In this document: positions 1-10,839 of the stretch, in pieces
Layout of the letters: every line of letters starts with the position of its first letter
Position numbering within the stretch: the first letter of the stretch is position 1
DNA from: Schizochytrium sp. TIO01
Taxonomy: Eukaryota > Sar > Bigyra > Thraustochytrida > Thraustochytriidae
DNA length: 64,000 nt
Assembly: GCA_004764695.1 (NCBI GenBank)
Contig: SMSO01000034.1
Coordinates: 4,768,501-4,832,500 of the forward strand
Reading direction: 5' to 3'
Notes under the pieces: generated by a model
Told to the model about the DNA's origin: nothing
What the model saw: the letters and a program-made list of their open reading frames with translations, nothing else
The model's database searches: none
Program-made: the position numbers and the translations under genes

Positions 1-1481
1 TCGAAACACTCGGCTTGTACTCTCCAACCCTTGGTGTAGGCTGGCTTTACAAGAACATGTACCCATCCTACATTGGTCTCAACGTTTCTTCTGCTCTCTT
101 TGGCGTGGGATACATCGTTGGACCAAATGTGGGAATTGTCCTCTTCCTTGGTAGCATGTGCCAATACCTTATTATGATTCCCATCTCAGCAGTCATTAAT
201 AACCGCTGGAGTGAGAGTGAGTGGGATGTCAGCTCGAATGGCGAATTTAATGGAGAGAACGTTGCAGGAGCCGAATTTGGCGAAGCACGTTATGCAGGAA
301 TCGGTCTCATGGTTATTGGAGGAATTTGGAGTTTGATCAATCTTCGGGCTGCATTGGTCACAAGTGTCAAGTTTGGTATTCGCCAGCTCCGTGGCAAGCA
401 ATCTGATGCTAATCAAGTGTCTAACAACGACGGTCTGCCGGCTCGGCTCGATCAGGATTTTCCGTTCAAGCTCACGCTTGCAATCATTGGAGGAACCATC
501 ATTCCACTCTACATTCTCTTTTCTGCTTTTAGCGATAGCTGGGCTCGCTGTCTGCTCATGGCTGTGGTCGTATCGGTTCTTTCTTTCCTCTTTGCCTCAG
601 TTGCGGCATACATGGCTGGTTTGGTGGGGTCTTCAAACAACCCGGTATCTGGTGTAACAATATCATCGTCCCTTGTAATCTCTGCACTCATTCTCGGCCT
701 ATGGGGTGCTGATGACCCTATTGGGCCTCCCACCGCTGTCATCATGTGCTGCGCTGTAGCATCAGCGTGTGCTATCAGCGGTGACAACATGCAAGACCTT
801 AAGGCCGGTTACCTTCTTGGCGCGACGCCTTGGAAGCAGGAGTTGGCAATGATTCTCGGTGTTACGGTGACATCGGTTGTGATTGCGCCCATTCTAGAAC
901 TTCTTAACGCTGCTTATACTCTTGGTGTGGGCCTTGAGGCGCCTCAGGCTAGCATTATTGCTACAATCCCTGTGGGCATCATCAACGGCACTCTTCCATG
1001 GGCGTACATTGGCGTTGGCGCTGCACTTGGTGCTGTCATCATTGTGATTGACAAGCTACTTGAACGCAAAGGATGCAGTTTTCGCCTACCTGTACTTGCT
1101 TTTGCTGTTGCCTTTTATCTGCCCTGTGCATACCTTGTTCCCATTTTTCTCGGGAGCATGCTACATTTCCTCGCAGGTACAACACCAGATGATAATGCTT
1201 CTGAGGGTGTTTTGTACTGTGCAGGCCTTGTAGCCGGTGATGCACTTTTTGGCATCATCTCTGCCATCCCCATTGTTGCTAGTTCGGACGGAAACATTAT
1301 GCGCGTAGTTGGCTACGAAAAATCCTGGCCTGCACTATTTCCATTGGTGGCAATTCTCACCTCCATTACCCTAATGGCAAAATACAGTCCATTCACAGGT
1401 TCCGACTCTTTGGATAATGTTAATGAGAAGGCGCAGCAGCCCGAATCTGTCAATCCCGAAGATCGCGAAGTGGGCATTTAA
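1..1481 (+). CDS. OPT-family oligopeptide/metal-chelate transporter, 5' partial
   Basis: The frame is open from base 3 with no start codon, so the 5' end lies outside the window; about 490 residues are visible and OPT proteins usually have 600-700. It would be a polytopic membrane transporter moving small peptides or metal-siderophore/nicotianamine-type substrates. The translation is a run of hydrophobic helices with OPT hallmarks: a SSNNPVSGVT stretch near residue 200 and a GDNMQDLKAGYLLGATPWKQ segment near residue 255, as in the bacterial/YSL-like branch of the family. The C-terminal tail after the last helix is short and polar. No intron is needed. It converges with the zinc-knuckle gene. 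The family call is firm, the substrate unknown. Confidence 0.88.
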   Translation, partial: ETLGLYSPTLGVGWLYKNMYPSYIGLNVSSALFGVGYIVGPNVGIVLFLGSMCQYLIMIPISAVINNRWSESEWDVSSNGEFNGENVAGAEFGEARYAGIGLMVIGGIWSLINLRAALVTSVKFGIRQLRGKQSDANQVSNNDGLPARLDQDFPFKLTLAIIGGTIIPLYILFSAFSDSWARCLLMAVVVSVLSFLFASVAAYMAGLVGSSNNPVSGVTISSSLVISALILGLWGADDPIGPPTAVIMCCAVASACAISGDNMQDLKAGYLLGATPWKQELAMILGVTVTSVVIAPILELLNAAYTLGVGLEAPQASIIATIPVGIINGTLPWAYIGVGAALGAVIIVIDKLLERKGCSFRLPVLAFAVAFYLPCAYLVPIFLGSMLHFLAGTTPDDNASEGVLYCAGLVAGDALFGIISAIPIVASSDGNIMRVVGYEKSWPALFPLVAILTSITLMAKYSPFTGSDSLDNVNEKAQQPESVNPEDREVGI

Positions 1482-2245
1482 GAGCGAATCTCTAAAGACT
1501 CTCACAACACTTCAGTGGCGTTGTTGAAATATTTAAAGATAAGTATAAACCAAAATTTGCGCAATGAGATGAGAAGTTCAGTCCTATTTCATTCTGTTTG
1601 AGAGTGGACCACGATGTACAATGCAACGGCGTAGACACAGGCAACATGAGAAGTTTGACTGCGAAATTGAAACAATTTTAAATTTCAAAAAAAAGTTTCA
1701 GCACAGATCTTCGTAAGCGAGATAGAGAGAATTAAAGAATAGAAGAGTACATACCAAAACCCATATCCAGCTTTCAATAGTGAGTTCAACATCAATACAA
1801 TATGAAAAGACAGTATATCTCCACCCAGCTAAAATGGCTCCAAAGAGATTTGGACGATCCTTGAGAGAGAACGGCACCTTACGATCACCTTGACTAGCAT
1901 TTAAGACGTCTTGTTTTGGTTAAAGGAATAAATCCATTTGAAAAATGGGATGAAAATAGAGTTGTGACAATATGCACATTTATGTGCCACCTGTCAGTGA
2001 TTATATGTTGTTGTTTTTCTTGATTCTTTTGTTTGTTTAATAATCTGATGCAGTACTTTGCACGTTGTTGATACCATTTGGGTAGTTTCGCACATTGAAG
2101 TACCGTATCACTAGGCATGCGTGTTCTTGACGATTGTTGATAAGTTTGCATCGCTGCAAAAGACGCACAATAGAGGTCGGAGGAGGAGGGCAGCTCAAAC
2201 CATAAGAAATTTTGATTTCGCTGTACCACGACTCTCCATTAAAAT
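1482..2245. other. Convergent intergenic region
   Basis: AT-rich spacer between two convergent genes, so it should hold both 3' ends. Short ORFs here have no recognisable domain. I see no RNA gene or strong repeat. Confidence 0.6.
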
Positions 2246-2935
2246 TTAGTTGGCCAGCTGAAGGCATGCTGCCTGAATATGACCCACGCGGTGGCAGTTG
2301 TTGCACTCCTTCTCACGGAACTTGCAGTCTGCCTTGAGGTGTTCCGAAGATCCACAGGCACGACAGGCCGGCGCCGTTTGTCTGCACATAGCCCGCATAT
2401 GGCCGGTTTGAAAGCAGTTGGAGCAGCGCTTGTCCTTGCTCGGGCAATCAGCTTTCTTGTGGTCTCCTCCGCACGCAAAGCATGCCTTCGGGCACTTTGC
2501 TCTCAGGTGACCTGTCTCGCCACAAACACGGCATTCCTTATCCTTGTGCGGACAATCTGCCTTGACATGTGCTCCTCCACAAGCCCTGCACGAGACACCG
2601 TTGTCTTGCGACTTGGGCTTGTTAGACGTAGCTTTACCAGCTCCAAGAGGTCCAGAAGCCTCACGACGAGTTTTACGAGCGCTTCCACGCTTGCTGGGGC
2701 CTGAAGCCACGCCACTTGTGGCTTTCTTCTGCGACGGAACTTGAGCTTGAGGCTTCTTTTGGGAAGGTTTCTGTTTCTGCGAGGCAGTCTGCTTCTGCGG
2801 AGTCTTGGAAGACTTCTGGGCCTCGCGAGATTGTTGTTGCTGCTGCTTCTTCGCAGCAAGCTCTTTCTTTTCCTCGTCACGACGGAGCTTAGCAAGCTCG
2901 TCAAGAGACATGTCCAGTTTGGAGGCGAGCGACAT
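2246..2935 (-). CDS. CCHC zinc-knuckle protein with UAP56-binding-like N-terminus
   Basis: A 229-residue protein starting at the ATG whose first base is 2935. Residues 5-20 read SKLDMSLDELAKLRRD, close to the UAP56-interaction motif of mRNA-export adaptors such as ALYREF/Yra1 (LDMSLDDIIK type). A basic, Gln/Lys/Ser-rich low-complexity linker follows to about residue 112. Six zinc knuckles fill the C-terminus. Knuckles 2, 4, 5 and 6 are CX2CX4HX4C; knuckles 1 and 3 are CX2CX3HX4C. Knuckle arrays of this kind (CNBP/Gis2) bind single-stranded RNA or DNA. Inferred role: a nuclear RNA-binding protein linked to mRNA export. No retroelement gag or protease sequence is nearby, so a retroviral-type origin is unlikely. 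Confidence 0.85.
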   Translation of the reverse strand: MSLASKLDMSLDELAKLRRDEEKKELAAKKQQQQQSREAQKSSKTPQKQTASQKQKPSQKKPQAQVPSQKKATSGVASGPSKRGSARKTRREASGPLGAGKATSNKPKSQDNGVSCRACGGAHVKADCPHKDKECRVCGETGHLRAKCPKACFACGGDHKKADCPSKDKRCSNCFQTGHMRAMCRQTAPACRACGSSEHLKADCKFREKECNNCHRVGHIQAACLQLAN

Positions 2936-3932
2936 GATTGTTAGCGGGAAGGAGAAACCTGCGTGAATTCAGGAAGGAAATATCAATGACAATGAACGTG
3001 CAAACGCAACGAAGCTGCTTATCGCAAAAACGGCACCTGCGGAGAGTGGCAACTATCCTGGAAAGCGCTCTGCCGATTCAAATATATGGGTGGGCAGCAC
3101 CAGTTCCAAAATGGCCTAACTGTTCATAAATAGTCCCCTTTGGTTCCGCGGAACAGGCCAAGAATGCATTACTGGTCTTTTATCAATTAACGCAATGTAG
3201 GAAAACGCGTTTATATTCAGTTGCGTCAAGGCTCGAGGAATTCACATCTTTGAACAATTTAAATGTATATAGTATGACCAGCGGCAATTGCTAGAGCAAA
3301 GATATAGAAATGATGCCACATAAGGAACCTCGAGCTTCAATTCGATACTCATTGCTTTTTGCTATTTTGTCTGAGATTTTCTTGAGAGCGTAGGGAGGCC
3401 ACGTTGTTCAAGCTTTCGTTTATGTTTATTTTACTCAAGGACAGCTACTCTGCAATAAGCATATAGGCAAAACTCGGTGTTGACTAAAAAAATATGAGGC
3501 ATAACCGGTGACAATGACATCTTCAGACGCGTATTTCGAGACAAGATAGTACTGAGGAACCATGATTTAGCGTTTTCGGCTCATGTGGTGTACAACAAAA
3601 CCTTGTCTCTAGCTTCACCTTTTCTGCTATCTTGCGTGAGACTTTTCTGGCAACATCATCCTGGCTGCATTGGATTATATGATGTGCTTGAAGAGTTCAG
3701 AGTGATAGTGATTTCGGAAACAAGGCCACTGTTGAATCGCAAAATTAAAAATAGAGTTCAAACATTTAAAAAACAAAACAATATAGAGCAGGGCAAAGAA
3801 GTGCTTGTATGGGCAAAAATTAGAAATCAGGAGAGATGAGCACTTTTGAAAGGCTGTGGGCCAAAATATAATCAAACAAAAAGCAACCTTGCACAAGAAG
3901 TAGTAGGCCTAGTGAAGAAAGAGAAGAAAAGG
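2936..3932. other. Intergenic, 1 kb
   Basis: Holds the presumed promoter of the zinc-knuckle gene and the 3' end of the START gene. An 84-codon ORF at 3585-3839 shows no family features. I see no RNA gene. Confidence 0.55.
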
Positions 3933-6302
3933 TTAAAGAGCTGGTAGCACATTATCAACCGATCTCCGGCGGAGTGAGCGCCTTTTAAGCTTTGCATGGA
4001 CCTCTTCGGAAGCGTGCTTTGCTGCGTTTTCAGGAAAGCTCAGAGCAATGCCTTGACCTCGCCGCCAGAAATAGGATCTCATATCGGTGAGGGCTCCAAG
4101 AAGCTCAGTGCGGTTTTGGGCTGCTACAACTTTGGGTGGAACCATTCCATTGGGCTCGACACATGTGAGATAGGTGACACGAGTCATTAGCTCGTCGCTT
4201 CCAACGCACTCACTATCACGGCTGTCGTAGAGCGGTTCTAAAAGGTATCCTCGAATGACGATTGTAGCGCGCACGACGTTGGGTTTAGGTGGGACGTCCT
4301 TAAATTCTGTTGATTTCTCTACGACTAGATAAGTGTCCTCATCAACCTCCTGCCAAAAGCTGTCATATATGAAGTCACGATCATTAAGGCCTTGAGGGTA
4401 ATGTACTCGTTGATACATGGTACGGTGGCGATCTGAGTATTCTTTCAATGTATGCTCCTCGGCTATAGAACCAACCTTTGCATCCTCGGTGTGATGAGCA
4501 ATATAGTCAAGAATATCGGTTGCAGAGGCCTGAATGACAAAAGAAATTCGTTGGGCTTCAGCTTCGATCGTTGGCATTGGGGTAAGGGTCTGGTGCCTTT
4601 TCATCGTTCCTGTAAGTGTAGCACGTTTCTGCATAATAGCAGGAGCACGGACACCAGCATGAAGATGGATATTCGAACCCTTTGTGATCCCTTCCATTTC
4701 GACTTGCGGGCATTTGGAAAGTTGCACATTGGCATATGCGCGACCTTGATTCTCAACACGAATCTTCTCCTTCCAAGACTCAGAATTATACCGATGATAC
4801 TCGCCTGAATCAAATAGCACATGGATTTTGCCTTCTTCGGCATCAAAGCGCTTCACTGTACCAAGGCCGCGTTCAGGATGACGCACGCGAGTACCTACCT
4901 CGACAGCTGCAGATAACTCATGTGTTACTTCATCAGGAGTATAGACATGTTCCTCACCGCTGTCGTATTGAACATGTACTCTACCCATGAGATCAAACAT
5001 TTTGATAATGCCATGTCCAAATTGGCGATTTGTTACATGGGTACCTGGCTGAAGCCGCTCTTCGCCAACTTGAACAGCCTCGACACCCTGGAAACCAAAT
5101 TCGCCATTGCGAGCACTAAGCAGGCGATAAAGCTGTTCTGCCCAAATCGACTTGGGGTCGTCAAAATAGCGGCGTGCACTTTCAACTTGCGTGAGAACGC
5201 GGCTGCCTCCCAAAGTAATTTCAAGCTTGGCGTCGGGAGTCAACTTCGCCTGTGAAGACATCCTCTTGCTGGCGCGGGTTCGTGCTCGAACGGATGACTC
5301 CAGTTTAGGGGCAAGGGCAAGTGAATTGGCTACGTTAGAGGCATTCTCTGACTTTGAAGAAGGAAAGTCGTCTTCACGATCTTCTGAATCTCCATCGATG
5401 TGTTGAGATATTCTTAGACTCGCTATACGAGGAGCCATAAGCGTATCAAACATTGTGAGAGACTGCTCGTCACTTGGTGTGAGCCGGGGATCCAAGCGGA
5501 TGACGAAAGTGACCCTTGTGAACTTGCGGTCTTCTACGGGTTCAAAGAGATACCCTAGCACATACGCCTTACCCTTTACAGTGGGACGTTGGGGGGCGGC
5601 TGGAGTAAAGGCTGCTAGGGACTTGGTCTGGGCAGCCGACCCACTGACGGAGCGAATGAGGGCAGATAGAGTGCCAGATAAAGGTCTCGAAAGAGATCGA
5701 ACAAAGCTTGTCGATTCTTCACTGACGGAGGTATCACTCATGACGGAATATTTTGACTTGGTGCTCTTGGGTCGAGACGAAATGCTTTTCTTTTTGGCAA
5801 TAGGCTGAATTGGTGCGGTGGGGTCGCCACTAGGGTCTTGTCGGCATAATACAACAAGCGAACCATCGTGACGCTGGTATGTATACTCGATGAGCGCGAA
5901 GTCTCGTGCGCAAAGAGGGGCCGGAAATTGCATAGTCCAAAGAAGTTTTGCTCTTGAGGGGGATTCCATGTCCAGAACCTTCATTTCGTCCATCTGAAAC
6001 ATGGTTGCAATGTTCTCGCCAACAACCTCTGGATCAATGGTCCTAGCGAGGGTATTGTACTCCGTACGATTCCGGATGAACCACGCGACAATATCCATCG
6101 GTGCTCGAAACACAGCCGATCCTCGCCAGTAATCTATGCTATAATCGGCATCCATTTTATAAGTTACCTTGGTACCCCGAGGTCCGTCTTGCGCGCGTGA
6201 CTTGTTATCCCACCCATAGTCCTCACGGCACAGATCTACAAACTCTTCAATGAACGCGAAGTCGTCACCTTCTGCAAGGGGAATACTACCTGAGCAGCCC
6301 AT
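3933..6302 (-). CDS. Double-START-domain protein with N-myristoylation signal
   Basis: I start it at the ATG at 6302 (789 aa); the open frame runs 35 codons further upstream without an ATG. The chosen N-terminus is MGCSGSIPL: Gly2 plus Cys3 and Ser6 fit N-myristoylation with nearby palmitoylation, which supports this start and suggests membrane anchoring. An N-terminal START-like domain spans roughly residues 50-310 and is interrupted at about 162-240 by a Ser-rich insert. A second START-like domain covers about 583-785. Between them lie two related modules (about 419-457 and 467-510) of pattern GTxVxxxxxGxGxxxxFD...HVxxDSGExxxY. START domains bind lipids or sterols; the ligand is not predictable here. 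Such START proteins are abundant in stramenopiles. No intron is needed. Confidence 0.82.
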   Translation of the reverse strand: MGCSGSIPLAEGDDFAFIEEFVDLCREDYGWDNKSRAQDGPRGTKVTYKMDADYSIDYWRGSAVFRAPMDIVAWFIRNRTEYNTLARTIDPEVVGENIATMFQMDEMKVLDMESPSRAKLLWTMQFPAPLCARDFALIEYTYQRHDGSLVVLCRQDPSGDPTAPIQPIAKKKSISSRPKSTKSKYSVMSDTSVSEESTSFVRSLSRPLSGTLSALIRSVSGSAAQTKSLAAFTPAAPQRPTVKGKAYVLGYLFEPVEDRKFTRVTFVIRLDPRLTPSDEQSLTMFDTLMAPRIASLRISQHIDGDSEDREDDFPSSKSENASNVANSLALAPKLESSVRARTRASKRMSSQAKLTPDAKLEITLGGSRVLTQVESARRYFDDPKSIWAEQLYRLLSARNGEFGFQGVEAVQVGEERLQPGTHVTNRQFGHGIIKMFDLMGRVHVQYDSGEEHVYTPDEVTHELSAAVEVGTRVRHPERGLGTVKRFDAEEGKIHVLFDSGEYHRYNSESWKEKIRVENQGRAYANVQLSKCPQVEMEGITKGSNIHLHAGVRAPAIMQKRATLTGTMKRHQTLTPMPTIEAEAQRISFVIQASATDILDYIAHHTEDAKVGSIAEEHTLKEYSDRHRTMYQRVHYPQGLNDRDFIYDSFWQEVDEDTYLVVEKSTEFKDVPPKPNVVRATIVIRGYLLEPLYDSRDSECVGSDELMTRVTYLTCVEPNGMVPPKVVAAQNRTELLGALTDMRSYFWRRGQGIALSFPENAAKHASEEVHAKLKRRSLRRRSVDNVLPAL

Positions 6303-9300
6303 TTCTCCTGCTGCTGAGGACCTGCAAAGATTGCCAGGTCCTTGGGCAGAAGGAACCCACGTTCTTTGCCTGCGCTTCGATGGTATTTGCTCCCAAAGCA
6401 ACAACAAGCCTTCTTCTGCACGTGTTCCCCTCGCTGATTACGTTTCTCAGCTCTTTTTTTAATTATAATTTAATTTAAACTTTGTTTTTATTCCAAAGTA
6501 GTACATACGGACTTCGCAATTATTAGGTAAACTGATAGTGTCCCCCTACAAGAAAAAAAGCTATTCTCATTTGAGTAGTAGGTACCTATTGTCAGTTAGC
6601 TGTGCTTACACGTTTTTTAGATAACCATCCATGGAATCATAGTAATAGTAGTAATATGAATAACTATTATTTATTATAATTTGTTTTTAGAAAGTAAAAA
6701 AGAGGTGACCTGCTGAATGGATGCAAAAAAGAATAGAAAAAGAAACTCTTCCTCCTTTCGAATGTTTGCAACTAACTGCCTACCTACCTACCTACCTAAC
6801 ACACACCTGAACAAAAACTTAGCTATCGCTCGCCCCCTTCCCGTCTCCAAGTACCTCCCTACTTACGTTCTTAATGCCATGCCATGCCGGCCGCCTTGGT
6901 GTCCAATGAAGCAGTCATAATCCAACTTCGTTATCATCATCGATTTGCCCAGTCTACAATAATTACTGAAAAACAGAAATAATAGTTCTATTTATTAAAC
7001 AACGACGAAGTAAAACTTCTGCTAGGAGTACCTACTGATGGCCACTAGGCCCCCTACCTCAGTTTTTTTGGCCAGCACGTGAATTCTCTCTGCACGGCTT
7101 CATACAAGTTGAGGAGGGCCGTCAATGCGCCTCTTGATTTCGTCCTTCGGCGTCGAGTTCGACTTCGTGGCCGGAGGGACTCTTGGGTCGAGGCATCTGG
7201 TGAAGCGGCGAAGATGGAGTCGGGGTGGTCATCAAGCTGCCACGGGGGGGTAATGATTGCGATACCCGGGTGGGTGGGCTGTGTGAGTGAGTGAACAAAG
7301 TATCGGCGGGCACTGTTCTTTCCACTTTTGTCTTTTCTGGGAAGCAAACAGTGACTTTAAAATAATAATAAATATATACATTTTTTTTTTTATATATAAT
7401 TCAAGATTCATAATTTGTGCTAGAGCAGAAGATATTGGAGAAGCAGATGGGTGAATACCTACCTAGGTACCTTCGAAGGTGCTTACTTCTACCATGTCTA
7501 CCATGTAAAGGAAGAAAGAAATAACACTCTCACCAGTCAGAGGCAACTCCTTAAACTCTTTTCTGAAGAACTTGGGTATGTGTGTGTCAATATAACTATC
7601 ACAGAAATCATTTATTTGAGCACACTGAAGATTGAACTTACGAGGCTGCGCAGTGCATTGGCTTCAGTGGACACCAAGGTGGCCTCAAGCATACAATCCT
7701 CAGCCAACGTGCAGCTTGTGGTGAGCAGCTCTCACTTCGTGGTGACGTTCTCAATTCTCCATGACTATATTCAGCCTGAGGCTGTCTTAAACCGAGGCGC
7801 TAAGGAATCAATTCTACTCCACAAGGTATTTGTTTTGTGAGACTATAAAACGCTGCTGCTCACGTTGAACGCAAAGCCGAGAGCACGTGGATACCTCCCT
7901 TCTGCTGGCCAATGGAGCATGGAATCCCGGAAAGCCTCAGGGAATTGCTGTACCTACCTCTGCAGCGGACAATTGCGCTCGAGCCTTTGCTTCGACGCAA
8001 GACGGCATTGGAAACGGGCTTTGGACCAAGACGCCTCCATACAACCTCGTCCCTAGTTGATCGAGTTCGCAGCGACTGACACACCACAATTCCACTGTCA
8101 AAGCAGCAGGTACCTATGCATCTAGCCTTTGAGGCTGCTGCTTAGACTCGGAGGATTGATTGCAGCGGGAGACGAAATTCGACGCCAATGTGACGACAAA
8201 CGAGAGAAACCAACTTTGATAGCTCTACCTACTTCATCATGTTTTAAAGATCTATTTTTTTTGGTATTCATTTTTTTCTGATCATGGCCGCAGAAATTGA
8301 CTGGCGGGATATCCACATTATAGGTCAAGTCATTTTCTGCTATCCACATGGGGATTGGATGAAAGGAGGCCAGGGCCGCGGCCGTGGCGACCAGGGGAAG
8401 GAGGGTATCATTAGAAAAGCACCCACTTTAGGAATGGCCAAGTTTCACGGCAAAAAGTCACTCGTCCAGTATATCCTTTTAATATGTTTAATGAAGTTCG
8501 TCGTTAAAGGTGTGTACTGTGCTAAGTCAACTTCTCGGGACTATGGAAGTTCAAGTGCTTCGCAGTACCTCTAGAGATAACCAGATATATACTACGAGCG
8601 CTCGCGGAAAGCTTGCTTATTGCGATATGCATTTTGCATCTTGCTTTGCCCGCTCACTTACAAGATTAGTACGAGTTGTGGAAATTGATGCTGTCTTGTA
8701 TTCCTATGCTGAGTGGATTAAAAATAATGAAAAGGAAAAAGATGACTTTTTATTTTTCTGTTTACATGAATTTTCCTTAACGTCAGAGTACTTGGAAATT
8801 CAAGTGGATAGAGATCTTTTGAAAGGCTTTGGTTCAGAAAAGCAAGTTATTAACTAAGGTAGTGCGGTTGTTTGGAGGGTGATATTAGGGCTTCAAAGAG
8901 AGTTAGTTACAAGTTAGTTTTTTTAATATTCTAAAAAAATGATCAACTTGATAGTTGTCATCCAGCGAGCTGCATTCCTCCGTTTCCTACAAGAGGTGAC
9001 AAAGCTGACCATGCCCATCTCCCTTCGCAGGAGCTCATTAATATGTCATATTGCTAGAATACCTACGCCATTGGTCTGTAGGTAGTTTCTCTTCTTACGA
9101 AATTCAAGTCGTGAAGAGCAATGAAAAGTTAATTTCGCTTCCGAGTCGGTTCAGATTGTCTCGCTAGGATCGATAGCCTGCTTTATTGATCACTTCCCTC
9201 GCTACCGCTACTCCTCCCCCGCTCGTTGGCGCTAGAAAATCTGCAATCAAGCCGCCAATTTCACTGGTCACCAGATAAAGATATTTACCCTATAACCATT

Positions 9301-9322
9301 AGCAAAGTCCTAATAGCACTAT
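6303..9322. other. Gene-poor AT-rich region
   Basis: About 3 kb with no supportable gene. There are poly-T/poly-A tracts, a short (CTAC)n run near 6779-6799, and a GC-richer patch at 7070-7330. ORFs at 7451-7840 (129 codons) and 8510-8857 (115 codons) begin at non-ATG codons and show no recognisable family. Exons of an intron-rich gene cannot be excluded. Confidence 0.5.
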
Positions 9323-9502
9323 CAATAGAACGAAAAAGGGGCTTGGTATATATACCGTAAGCCTTTACTTGGAGGTTAAAACTCGAGTCAAAACAAGTGC
9401 AATCTTATGTAGATACAATAGACGAAAAAGGGGCTTGGTATACATACGGCTTTACTTGGAGGTTAGAACTCGAGTCAAAACAAATGCAATCTTATGTAGA
9501 TA
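9323..9502. repeat. Two-copy direct tandem repeat, unit about 93 bp
   Basis: Unit 1 spans 9323-9415 and unit 2 spans 9416-9502. They share GACGAAAAAGGGGCTTGGTA-like starts and CAATCTTATGTAGATA ends, with a short deletion and a few substitutions in unit 2. A related stretch (TTTACTTGGGTCAAAACTC) occurs near 25180, so this may be part of a dispersed repeat. No coding potential is seen. Confidence 0.8.
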
Positions 9503-10839
9503 ATCTTTAATACTAACTTCCCCAAGAGACTCTTAACAGCCATAGTACCTCTTTGTATGAGTACAAATCCACGTTGATAATACAAGATGTCAAACTGTCA
9601 CCCAAAATCTAACATCGCCTGACTTCCAAGCCTCCATGTTGCTGTCTTGTTATTGCACTGAGCTCTCGGAAGACACGGAAGTTTGATCATATTGTGAACA
9701 CGCGAGGGATTATAATACTATTTTTAATTGACTTTGATACTAAAGGGTGGTTTATATCTTCTAGGAAAATGCTAGGATCAGAATGTCTGCAAAAAGGTAC
9801 GAATCCTGTTGAGGAGCTCTGCCTTTATGGAATCCGGAACCGTTGCTATACCACGAAGAGATCATGGTGTCATTAAACACGTTAGTAGTGTGCATATCAC
9901 TTTGTAAATTAAATTTCGCTTCAAAACAAATTACTTACCTCGGCCTCGTGGTGTCGCCTCTGCAATCAATTTGTCCACGGTAATACTTTCTGTGCCCTTG
10001 TTCTTGATTATTTCTGTGTCAATTTCGAATAAAAAGCAAAGTTAGCACTTCTTTGGGTGCTATTTTCCCGTCACATGGGGGTTTACACAGCTCTCTACGT
10101 ACCTTTACAATAAGCTTTGAGCTCATCCCTCCAGCCACACTCGATTAATTTTGTTCTCAAGAGCTCTTCAAGTCTGTACAATCGTGCCAATCAGCGTGAG
10201 TTGTTGTTTCTTTTCATATCCAGCAGAGCATGGGGACTTTTATGCACCATTTCAACTTACCGCTCCCGCTCACCGGTCTCCTCAAGTTTATTTGCAATCG
10301 AGGCGCGTGCTTGTTGCTCCCGTTTCTTGCGTTCGAGCAAGCTGGTGCTCGATGCTCCCGAGTGGTCCATTTCTCCTTTGTGATTGTTTATTTATGAGGC
10401 AAGAAAGAAAGCACCCTCGCGGTCTCCGCACGAACCAGGTCCACTGCTCGTGATTCACGACTATTTCGCACTATTGCAGGTTTGGTTATGAAACTTTAGC
10501 TTCGCTCAGGGTCCATGCACTAGCAAACGTGGGCTCTTTAGTGATAAGAGGTTTAAGAGATCCGTTGAATGCGGGAAAACTAGGTCAACGTTTCCCCGAT
10601 AGCAAATTAGAGGAAGTGTGACTCGATTTTATTATTATTATTATATATAAAAGAAAAACAGTCTAGAAAGGAAGACCTGACTATAATGCATGCAGAGGAC
10701 CCAAAAGAAAGTAAAAGGCTATACGAACTAATAATTTTACGTGTCTCTAAAGTGACAATAAAATGAATCGGTACATTAAAGAAGAAATTATATTATTACG
10801 ATTATTATTATTTTTTCTCTGTACACCAGATCAAATTCA
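9503..10839. other. Intergenic region
   Basis: No gene with recognisable features. Overlapping ORFs of 88 and 100 codons at 10117-10453 lack domains. TTA-rich tracts lie near 10630 and 10795. Confidence 0.5.

Noticed and set aside
2246-2935. Zinc-knuckle ORF as retrotransposon gag
   Set aside because: No protease, reverse transcriptase or long terminal repeats nearby; six knuckles plus an export motif fit a cellular protein.
7451-8857. A gene assembled from the 129- and 115-codon ORFs
   Set aside because: Both begin at non-ATG codons, have no domain, and no convincing splice sites join them.
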